Part shown: positions 57,247 to 64,000 of the stretch, one piece after another
How positions within the stretch are numbered: position 1 is the stretch's first letter
How the letters are laid out: each line of letters opens with the position of its first letter
Origin: Thermohalobaculum sp963700775
Lineage (GTDB): Bacteria; Pseudomonadota; Alphaproteobacteria; Rhodobacterales; Rhodobacteraceae
Direction: 5' to 3'
NCBI GenBank assembly: GCA_963700775.1
Contig: CAVOYU010000001.1
Span: 186,001-250,000 of the forward strand
Length of the DNA stretch: 64,000 nucleotides
Notes under the pieces: model-generated
Told to the model about the DNA's origin: nothing
Seen by the model: the letters and a program-made list of their open reading frames with translations, nothing else
Databases searched by the model: none
Made by a program: the position numbers and the translations under genes

Positions 57247-59769
57247 ATGCACCCGGCCCTTCCCCCGCTGCCGATCGACGACGCCCTGCCGGCGCTGCTC
57301 GCCGCGCTTGCGGCGGGGCCGAACGCCGTGCTGGCGGCGCCCCCCGGCGCCGGCAAGACCACCCGCGTGCCGCTCGCGCTCTCGGAGCAGCCCTGGGCGC
57401 AACACGGCCGCATCCTGATGCTCGAGCCCCGCCGCATCGCCGCCCGCGCCGCCGCCGAGCGCATGGCCGAGATGCTGGGCGAGGCGGCCGGCCGCACCGT
57501 CGGCTACCGCATCCGCGGCGAGGCGAAGGTCTCGAAGGCGACCCGGATCGAGGTGGTGACCGAGGGGGTGCTGACCCGGATGCTGCAATCGGATGCCGAG
57601 CTTCCGGGGGTGGCGGCGGTGATCTTCGACGAGATCCACGAGCGCTCGATCCACAGCGATCTGGGGCTGGCACTGACGCTGGAGGTGCAGGCGGCGCTCC
57701 GGCCCGAGCTGCGCCTGCTCGCCATGTCCGCCACCCTCGACACCGCCGCATTGTCGCGGCTGATGGGCGGCGCCCCGGTGATCGAGAGCGCGGGCCGGAT
57801 GTTCCCGGTCGAGACCCGCTGGCTCGACGCCCCGTGGTCCCGCCCCGCCACCCGTGGCCCGCGCTTCGACGAGGCCGCCGCCGCGCTGGTCCGCCGCGCC
57901 CTCGACGCGGCGCAGGGCGACCTGCTGGTGTTCCTTCCCGGCGCCGGCGAGATCAACCGCACCGCCGCGCTCCTCGCCCGCCTCGCCCCCGAGGTCGCCG
58001 TCGCGCCGCTCTACGGCGCGCTGCCCTTTGCGCGCCAGCACGCCGCGCTCAGGCCCGACCCCGAGGGCCGCCGCCGCGCGGTGCTGGCGACCTCGATCGC
58101 CGAGACCTCGCTGACCGTCGAGGGCATCGGCGCCGTGGTCGATTGCGGCCGCGCCCGCCGCCAGCGCTTCAATCCCGCGACCGGCATGTCGGCGCTGGTC
58201 ACCGTGCCGGTCAGCCGGGCCGAGGCCGACCAGCGCCGCGGCCGCGCCGGCCGCCTCGGTCCCGGCCTCTGCTTCCGCATGTGGACCAGAGGCGAGGAAG
58301 GCACGCTCCTCGCCTTCGCGCCCCCCGAGATCCTGGAGGCCGACCTGGCGCCCCTCGCCCTCGAACTGGCCGCCTGGGGGGTGGAGGACGCGGCGGCGCT
58401 GGCCTTCCTCGACCCGCCCCCCGCCCCGGCGCTGGCCGAGGCGCGGAACCTGCTGACGGCGCTGGGAGCGCTGGACGGCGAGGGCCGGATCACCGCCCAT
58501 GGCCGCGAGATGGCGGCGCTGCCGGCGCACCCCCGCCTCGCCCACATGCTGATCCGCGCCGCCGCCCAGGGCCTCGGCGCCGAGGCGGCGGTCGTTGCCG
58601 CCATCCTCGGCGACCGCGACCCGCTGAAGGGCCGGCACTCGGCCGACCTCGCGCTCCGGATCGCCGCGGTGGCCGAGCCGAAGCGCTTCGAGGCCGGGCA
58701 CCCCGGCCTCGCCGACCGCGGCGCCGTCGAGCGGCTCCGGGCCGAGGCCCGCCGCCTCGCCCCCGGCGCCGCCGATCCGGCGCGGGCGCAGGCCGCGGCG
58801 GGGGCACTGCTGTCGCTGGCCTATCCCGACCGGGTGGCGCTCCGCCGGCCCGGCGACGATCCGCGCTACCTGCTGGCGGGCGGCCGCGGCGCGGCGCTGC
58901 CCGCCGACGATCCGTTGGCGGCGCAGCGGCTGATCGTGGCGGCGGAGGTCGAGGATTCCGGCCGCGAGGGCACGATCCGCCTCGCCGCCGTGCTCTCCGA
59001 GGCCGATCTCCGCGCCCAGCACGGCGCGGCCATCGGCTGGGTCAGCTCGGCCGAATGGTCGCGCCGCACCCGCCAGGTCGAGGCCCGCAGCCGCGAGATG
59101 TTCGGCGCCCTCGCACTTGCCGACCGGGTCTGGCGCGATGCCCCGCCCGAGGCGCTGGGAGCGGCGCTGGCCGAAGGTATCCGGACGCTGGGTCTGGCGG
59201 CGCTCGACTGGCCACCGGCGGCGCTCGGGCTGCGACGACGGGTCGAGTGGCTGCGGGCGCAGGGCGGTGCCCTGGCCGGGCGGCTGCCGGATTTCTCCGA
59301 CGCCGGCCTCCTCGCCTCGCTCGACGGCTGGCTGGCGCCGCATCTCTCGGGCATGCGCCGGATCGAGGAAGTGCGCCGCCTCGACCTCACGGGGCTATTG
59401 ACCGCCGCCCTCGGCCGGGAGCTGAAGCGCGAGGTCGACCGCGCAACGCCGGCCTGGTTCGAGACCCCCCTCGGCGACCGCGCCGCCATCGACTATTCCG
59501 GCGCGGCGCCGGTCCTCGCCATCCGGGTGCAGGAGCTGTTCGGCGTCACCACTCACCCGGTTGCCGGCGACCCGCCGGTGCCGCTGGTGATCGAGCTCCT
59601 GTCGCCCGCCCGCCGCCCGGTGCAGACCACAAGCGACCTGCCGGGTTTCTGGGCCAGTTCCTATGCCGAGGTCCGCAAGGAAATGCGCGCCCGCTACCCG
59701 AAGCACCCCTGGCCCGAGGATCCGGCCGGCGCCGAGGCGACCAGGCGGGCGAAGCCGCGGAAGTCCTGA
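57247..59769 (+). CDS. hrpB: ATP-dependent RNA helicase HrpB
   Basis: 840 residues, a DEAH-type helicase. Motif I AAPPGAGKTTRVPLAL, Ia LEPRRIAARAAAERMAEMLGE, motif II DEIHERS (DEIH rather than DEAH, as usual for HrpB), motif III MSATLD, motif V ATSIAETSLTVEGI and motif VI QRRGRAGRLGPGLCFRMW are all visible. The winged-helix and HrpB-specific C-terminal region ends with KHPWPEDP. Full length. Its strong codon bias gives long false open frames on the other strand. Confidence 0.96.
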   Translation: MHPALPPLPIDDALPALLAALAAGPNAVLAAPPGAGKTTRVPLALSEQPWAQHGRILMLEPRRIAARAAAERMAEMLGEAAGRTVGYRIRGEAKVSKATRIEVVTEGVLTRMLQSDAELPGVAAVIFDEIHERSIHSDLGLALTLEVQAALRPELRLLAMSATLDTAALSRLMGGAPVIESAGRMFPVETRWLDAPWSRPATRGPRFDEAAAALVRRALDAAQGDLLVFLPGAGEINRTAALLARLAPEVAVAPLYGALPFARQHAALRPDPEGRRRAVLATSIAETSLTVEGIGAVVDCGRARRQRFNPATGMSALVTVPVSRAEADQRRGRAGRLGPGLCFRMWTRGEEGTLLAFAPPEILEADLAPLALELAAWGVEDAAALAFLDPPPAPALAEARNLLTALGALDGEGRITAHGREMAALPAHPRLAHMLIRAAAQGLGAEAAVVAAILGDRDPLKGRHSADLALRIAAVAEPKRFEAGHPGLADRGAVERLRAEARRLAPGAADPARAQAAAGALLSLAYPDRVALRRPGDDPRYLLAGGRGAALPADDPLAAQRLIVAAEVEDSGREGTIRLAAVLSEADLRAQHGAAIGWVSSAEWSRRTRQVEARSREMFGALALADRVWRDAPPEALGAALAEGIRTLGLAALDWPPAALGLRRRVEWLRAQGGALAGRLPDFSDAGLLASLDGWLAPHLSGMRRIEEVRRLDLTGLLTAALGRELKREVDRATPAWFETPLGDRAAIDYSGAAPVLAIRVQELFGVTTHPVAGDPPVPLVIELLSPARRPVQTTSDLPGFWASSYAEVRKEMRARYPKHPWPEDPAGAEATRRAKPRKS

Positions 59770-59839
59770 GGGCGGGGCGGGACGCCGGAGTATCGCGGAA
59801 GGCGATCCACCCGGCGCAAGGACCCGGACCCGAGCCGAG

Positions 59840-59856
59840 CCCGGATCAGGTCCGGG
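59840..59856. repeat. Dispersed-type palindrome between hrpB and aminotransferase
   Basis: CCCGGA-TCAGG-TCCGGG is a 6-base stem with a 5-base loop in the spacer between two convergent genes, similar in core and loop to the pair at 56053-56123. It may also stop transcription. Confidence 0.5.
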
Positions 59857-59895
59857 ATCAGGTCAGCGACACGGGCGGCCGCCGCGCGCCCATCG

Positions 59896-61069
59896 TCACC
59901 CGAGCCCCCGCGCAAACCGCGCCACCCGGCCGAGCGCCTCGCGCAGCTCCGCCTCCGGCACGGTCAGCGCGACCCTCAGATGGCCGGCCGCCGCGTTGCC
60001 GAAGCTCTCGCCCGGCATCGCGGCGATCTTCTCCGCCTCCAGCAGGCGCTCGGCGAATTCGTTGCCCGACAGCCCGGTCTCGCGGATGTCGAGCATCAGG
60101 TACATGCCGCCCCGGGGCGGCACCGCCCGGACGCCGGGGCCGTTGCCGACCGCCTCGACCGCGGCGCGGGCGCGCCGCGCGTAGCGGACCGCGATGTCGG
60201 ACTCGATGGCCTCGCCGCTGGTCAGGGCGAAGAGCGCCGCCTCCTGGATGAAGGGCGCCACCCCGTAGGTGGTGGTGGTGGCGAGATGCCCGAGGTGCGC
60301 CACCACCTCGGCCGGGCCGACCACCCAGCCGAGCCGCGAGCCGGTCATGGCATGGGTCTTCGACATCGAGCCGATCACCAGGGTCCGGTCCGCCATTCCG
60401 GGCAGGTCGCGGAGACTCACATGCCGGCCCTCATGGACCTGGCCCTCGTAGAGCTCGTCCGAGATCGCCCAGAGGTCGCGGCGCCGGCAGAGTTCCGCCA
60501 CCGCCTCCAGCCGCTCCGGGCTGTAGACCGCGCCGGTCGGGTTGTTCGGCGTGTTGACCAGGATCGCGCGGGTATCGGGCGCCAGCGCCGCCTCGATCAG
60601 GCCGATGTCGGGCTGGAAGCCCTGCTCCGCCGGGGTCTCGACCACGATCGGCCGGCCACCGGCGGCGCGCACGGTCTGGGCGAAGGTGGCGTAGAACGGG
60701 TCCAGCACCACGCAGGACTGGCCCGGGTCGAGGCGCCGCGTTCATGGCGGCGTAGATCGCCGCCTGGCCGCCCGGCGTGACCACCACGTTCTCGCGCGCC
60801 GCGCCGACCGCGCGCCGGGCGGTGACCCGGGCGGCGATGGCGTCGCGGAGCGCCGGGATCCCCATCACCCCGGAATAGCCGAGCTTGCCCGCGTCCATCG
60901 CGGCCTTCATCGCGGCGAGGATCGAGGCGTCGGTGAGGATGTCGTGGTCGCCGACGGTCAGCACCACCACCGGCTCGCCCGCCGCCTTCATGGCCTGGCC
61001 GCGATAGTGGACCGACCAGCCGTCGTCGCCGCCGCCGACGATGCCGCGGATGCGCTTCGAGAGTTCCAT
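59896..61069 (-). pseudogene. Class I/II pyridoxal-phosphate aminotransferase, single-base frameshift
   Basis: The N-terminal third (VVVLTVGDHDILTDASIL; GKLGYSGVMGIPALRDAIAA; VVVTPGGQAAIYAAMNAA) is in one frame. The rest starts LDPGQSCVVLDPFYATF in the next frame. It includes ILVNTPNNPTGAVYSPE, the segment LWAISDELYEG, and the PLP-lysine motif GSMSKTHAMTGSRLGW. Dropping one base of the pair at 60732-60733 restores a 390-residue AspC-like aminotransferase (fold type I). The substrate is not evident. The promoter should lie between its start and the degP terminator, 61070-61091. Confidence 0.87.
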
Positions 61070-61085
61070 CTTGGGTGCCCCGACC

Positions 61086-61115
61086 GGAAAAGGGACCGCC
61101 CCGGCGGGCGGTCCC
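61086..61115 (-). terminator. Rho-independent terminator after degP
   Basis: On the minus strand a 9-base perfect stem (GGGACCGCC with its complement, 6-base loop) is followed by TTTTC. It lies about 60 bases after the degP stop and just upstream of the aminotransferase start, so it ends the hflK-hflC-DUF2065-degP unit. Confidence 0.75.
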
Positions 61116-61177
61116 GGATTCGCTCTGACGGCGCCAGCCCTAGCAGGCGGCGGGGGCGCCGTGCAACAGGCGCCCGC

Positions 61178-62656
61178 TCAGCCGCCGGCCTTCAGCGGCA
61201 CGAAGCGCAGGTCGCCGCCGCTCTGGATCAGGAACAGCACCGAGGTGCGGCCGGCCGAGAGCTCCTCGGCGACCCGCTCGCTGACCTCCTCCGGTGTCGT
61301 CACCGGCGTCTGGCCGACCTCGACGATCACGTCGCCGGGGCGGACGCCCTTCTCTTCCGCCGGGCCGCCGGTCGCGACCTCGCTGACCAGGACGCCCGAG
61401 ACCTCGGGGGGAATGCCGAACTGTGTGCGGTCGGCCTCGGTCAGGGGCCGCAGCTTCAGCCCGAGACCGCCGAGTTCCACATCGTCCGGCGGCGCCGCGC
61501 TGCCGGAGTCCGGAGGCGTGGCGGCGGCCTCGGTGATCTCCTCCTCCAGCAGGCCGACCGCGACCTTCAGCGTCTGGGTCTTGCCCTTGCGGAACACCGT
61601 CACCCGCACGGTCTTGCCGACCTCGGTATCGGCGACCATGCGCGGCAGGTCGCGCATCTCCTCCACGTCCTTGCCGTCGAACTTGAGGATCACGTCGCCG
61701 GGCTCGATCCCGCCCTCGGCCGCCGGGCCGCCCGCCGTCACATCGGCGACAAGGGCGCCCATGGCGGCGTCCATGCCCAGCGCCTCGGCCATCTCGTCGT
61801 TGACGGTCTGGATCCGCACGCCCAGCCAGCCGCGCTTGGTGACGCCGTATTCGCGGAGCTGGTTGACCACCGACTTCACCATGTTGGCCGGCACCGAGAA
61901 GCCGATGCCGATCGACCCGCCCGAAGGCGAGATGATCGCGGTGTTCACGCCGATGACCTCGCCGGCCAGGTTGAACAGCGGGCCGCCCGAATTGCCGCGG
62001 TTGATCGCCGCGTCGGTCTGGATGAAGTCGTCATAGGGGCCGGCGTTGATGTCGCGGTTCCGGGCCGAGACGATGCCGGCCGAGACCGAGCCGCCGAGGC
62101 CGAAGGGGTTGCCGATGGCCAGCACCCAGTCGCCGACCCGGATCGCGTCGCTGTCACCGAAGTTGACGAAGGGCAGCGGCTTTTCCGGCTCGACCTTCAG
62201 GAGCGAGATGTCGGTCTTGGTATCGGTGCCGACCAGGGTGGCGACCAGCGACGAGCCGTCCGCGAAGTTCACGGTGATCTCGTCGGCCTCCTCGATCACG
62301 TGGTTGTTGGTGACCACGTAGCCTTCCGGGCTGATCACGAAGCCGGAGCCGAGCGACTGCACGGTCCGCGGCCCGCGCGGCTGGCCCTGCTCGAAGAAGT
62401 CGCGGAACAGGTCCTCGAACGGGCTGCCCTCGGGCAGGGCGGGGCCGTTGCGCTCGGGCTGCTCGACCGTCTGCGCGGTCGAGATGTTGACCACCGCGGG
62501 GCTCAGCTTCTCCGACAGGTCGGCGAAGCTCGGCAGCGACTGGGCCATGGCGCCGGTGGCGCCAAGCCCGCCAAGCGCCGCGGCGACCAGCAGGATGGCC
62601 GCGGCGCGGGCCAGGACCGGCAGGGCGCACAGCCGGATGATCGATGCTCGCGTCAA
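61178..62656 (-). CDS. degP: Periplasmic serine protease DegP/Do family
   Basis: A trypsin-like protease and chaperone for misfolded envelope proteins. About 492 residues from a TTG at 62656, preceded by GAGGAG; a GTG or other start upstream is possible. Signal peptide AAAILLVAAALGGLG through GAMA before QSLPSF. The catalytic His is in GYVVTNNHVIEEADE, Asp in DTKTDISLLKVE and Ser in NRGNSGGPLFN. Two PDZ domains follow (GWLGVRIQTVND; GVLVSEVATGGPAEEKGVRPGDVIVEVG). It lies downstream of hflC and DUF2065, as in many alphaproteobacteria. Confidence 0.95.
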   Translation of the reverse strand: MTRASIIRLCALPVLARAAAILLVAAALGGLGATGAMAQSLPSFADLSEKLSPAVVNISTAQTVEQPERNGPALPEGSPFEDLFRDFFEQGQPRGPRTVQSLGSGFVISPEGYVVTNNHVIEEADEITVNFADGSSLVATLVGTDTKTDISLLKVEPEKPLPFVNFGDSDAIRVGDWVLAIGNPFGLGGSVSAGIVSARNRDINAGPYDDFIQTDAAINRGNSGGPLFNLAGEVIGVNTAIISPSGGSIGIGFSVPANMVKSVVNQLREYGVTKRGWLGVRIQTVNDEMAEALGMDAAMGALVADVTAGGPAAEGGIEPGDVILKFDGKDVEEMRDLPRMVADTEVGKTVRVTVFRKGKTQTLKVAVGLLEEEITEAAATPPDSGSAAPPDDVELGGLGLKLRPLTEADRTQFGIPPEVSGVLVSEVATGGPAEEKGVRPGDVIVEVGQTPVTTPEEVSERVAEELSAGRTSVLFLIQSGGDLRFVPLKAGG

Positions 62657-62772
62657 GGTTTCATCTCCTCTTCGTCGGGCGGCGAACCCCGCCCGCCTCG
62701 CTGATACGGCCCGCACCGGAATGGCCGGCGCATCGGAACACTCGCCGTTATATACTCTCTATTCACGCCAAT

Positions 62773-62955
62773 TCAGCCCCGGATCACAAGATAGAGGACT
62801 GCCCCCACGGCGGCGGCGACGATTCCGGCGAAGCGCATCTGCCGCTCGCCGAGCCCCGCCAGTGCCGACAGCAGTTCCGGCAGCGTGCTGGCGAAGATTG
62901 CCAGCGCCAGCCCTTCGATCATGAAGGCAAGCGCGAGAGCCGCCATCAGATCCAT
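62773..62955 (-). CDS. DUF2065 family small membrane protein
   Basis: 60 residues with two hydrophobic helices (MAALALAFMIEGLALAIFAS and RFAGIVAAAVGAVLYLVIRG) joined by a short polar loop GLGERQM. Length and the Glu-Gly in helix 1 fit DUF2065 (YjeT-like), which is regularly found next to hflC. It begins 19 bases after the hflC stop. Function unknown; probably related to HflKC or membrane protein quality control. Confidence 0.88.
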   Translation of the reverse strand: MDLMAALALAFMIEGLALAIFASTLPELLSALAGLGERQMRFAGIVAAAVGAVLYLVIRG

Positions 62956-62974
62956 GCCGCGCCCGCCCCGGCGC

Positions 62975-63850
62975 CTACTTGGGATCGATCCGGCGGTTCG
63001 ACTTCAGGTAATCGAAGAACTCGCTGTTCGGCGAGATCACCAGGGTCGAATTTTCGCCCTTGATCGCCCGCTCGTAGGCCCGCAGCGACCGGTAGAAAGC
63101 GAAGAATTCCGGGTCGCGCCCATAGGCCGCGGCAAAGATCGCGTTGCGCTCGGCGTCGGATTCGCCGCGGATCACCTCGGCCTGCCTTTCGGCCTCCGAG
63201 ACCAGCTCGACCGCCTCGCGGTCGGCGGTGGCGCGGACCTCCTGGGCCCGCTCCTTGCCGCGGGCGCGCAGGTCGGCCGCCTCGCGCTGGCGCTCGGCCT
63301 CCATGAGGGCGAAGGTGGCGTTCAGGTTCTGCTCCGGCAGGTCCGCCCGCCGGATGCGCACGTCGACGATCTCGACTCCGAGCGCACGCGCCTCGGAACG
63401 CGCCTGGTCGCGGATGCGGGTCATCAGGGCGCCGCGCTCCGGGCTGACGATGTCGTCCGACGTGACCGAGCCGAGCACGGCGCGCAGGCTCGCGTTCAGG
63501 ATACGCTCGAGCCGCGGCAGGGCGGCGGCCTCGGTCTGCGCCGCCTGCCGGAAACGCACCGGATCGGTGATGCGCCAGCGCGCGAAGGCATCGACGATGA
63601 GCCGGCGGTTATCGCTCGGCGTGACCTCGAGCTCGGAGGTTTCCAGCGGCAGGATCCGGCTCTCGTAGAAGGCGACTTCCTGGATGAAGGGAATCTTGAC
63701 GCCCAGTCCGGGCTCGGTCTTGATCTGTTTCACCTGACCGAACTGGAGCACGAGGGCCTGCTGGCGCTCGTCGACGATGAAGATCGACGACATGACGCCG
63801 ATAACGGCGACGGCAACGATCGCGGCGATGACCGGAAGCAGGCGCATCAT
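62975..63850 (-). CDS. hflC: HflC, SPFH-domain modulator of FtsH protease
   Basis: HflC forms, with HflK, a large periplasm-facing cage around the FtsH protease. 291 residues: an N-terminal anchor (LLPVIAAIVAVAVIGVMSSIFIV), then the SPFH domain (DERQQALVLQFGQVK; GLGVKIPFIQEVAFYESRIL; VDAFARWRITDPVRF) and a long coiled coil (EAERQREAADLRARGKERAQ; VIRGESDAERNAIFAAAYG). The ATG at 63850 overlaps the hflK stop. Intact. Confidence 0.96.
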   Translation of the reverse strand: MMRLLPVIAAIVAVAVIGVMSSIFIVDERQQALVLQFGQVKQIKTEPGLGVKIPFIQEVAFYESRILPLETSELEVTPSDNRRLIVDAFARWRITDPVRFRQAAQTEAAALPRLERILNASLRAVLGSVTSDDIVSPERGALMTRIRDQARSEARALGVEIVDVRIRRADLPEQNLNATFALMEAERQREAADLRARGKERAQEVRATADREAVELVSEAERQAEVIRGESDAERNAIFAAAYGRDPEFFAFYRSLRAYERAIKGENSTLVISPNSEFFDYLKSNRRIDPK

Positions 63851-64000
63851 TTCTTCTCTCCCTGGCTCTGGTCCCGGCGCAGTTCGTTGAGGGGCAGGTA
63901 AGGCACCACACCCTGGCCGCTGCCCGACGCATTCTCGTCGATGATCACCTTCTCGACATCGCCGAGCACGCGCTCGATCGTTTCGATGTAGAGGCGCTTT
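63847..64000 (-). CDS. hflK: HflK, C-terminal fragment cut by the window edge
   Basis: About 50 C-terminal residues are visible: KRLYIETIERVLGDVEKVII, then DENASGSGQGVVPYLPLNEL and a polar tail RRDQSQGEKK. The RLYIETMExVL segment and the YLPLxEL ending are the usual HflK C-terminus. The stop overlaps the hflC start (ATGATG), giving the standard hflK-hflC pair. The rest lies beyond 64000. Confidence 0.92.
   Translation of the reverse strand, partial: KRLYIETIERVLGDVEKVIIDENASGSGQGVVPYLPLNELRRDQSQGEKK

Noticed and set aside
56110..59343. Very long open frame (over 1,000 codons) on the minus strand opposite hrpB
   Set aside because: It reads as low-complexity Arg/Gly/Ala without domains and is a by-product of GC-rich third positions in hrpB.

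Overview
The window is high-GC chromosomal DNA from an alphaproteobacterium. This rests on the complete division and cell wall (dcw) order, the HflK-HflC-DUF2065-DegP neighbourhood, an LepA/RpmB/MeaB housekeeping background and a rnpB gene beside mraZ. The order Rhodospirillales or a relative is possible, but this is an inference. Start-stop overlaps (ATGA, GTGA) and several GTG/TTG starts are common.

Layout. 43-19590 (minus strand) is the dcw cluster mraZ-rsmH-ftsL-ftsI-murE-murF-mraY-murD-ftsW-murG-murC, then a break holding an APC permease and an oppositely oriented trypsin-like protein, then murB-ddl-ftsQ-ftsA running off toward ftsZ. A promoter with two MraZ-type operators lies upstream of mraZ, followed by RNase P RNA and an amidase. 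21359-29826 is an exopolysaccharide locus: OPX export lipoprotein, a large membrane protein, a Wzc-type tyrosine kinase with a PPP phosphatase directly downstream, an initiating sugar-phosphate transferase and a GT4 glycosyltransferase. 29831-37001 is metabolic: DUF3095, an MFS carrier divergent from a split UxaA plus RraA operon, and a gamma-glutamyltransferase. 37247-38846 pairs a secreted GGD-repeat protein with a transglutaminase-like cysteine peptidase. 39320-42184 is a fliM-like/STAS/cheY/fliG operon. gatCA follows, without gatB.

44216-48293 is the least familiar part: seven very small membrane proteins on the minus strand, interspersed with cspA, a 100-residue unknown and a small coiled-coil protein. 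Three of the seven share an ungapped WP-(30 residues)-QAW architecture, and two others resemble each other. The coiled-coil protein has a paralogue at 34661-35002. 48554-64000 returns to ordinary genes: ParB-like protein, lepA, LMW phosphatase, lysozyme inhibitor, sirtuin, rpmB, PhyH dioxygenase, meaB, hrpB, aminotransferase, degP, DUF2065, hflC and the end of hflK.

Five otherwise intact genes (ddl, ftsL, fliM, the PhyH gene and the aminotransferase) are each broken by exactly one extra base in a short run. The uniform direction and the essential nature of some of them point to sequence error more than to gene decay. All readings were made by eye from the bases; no database search was possible.
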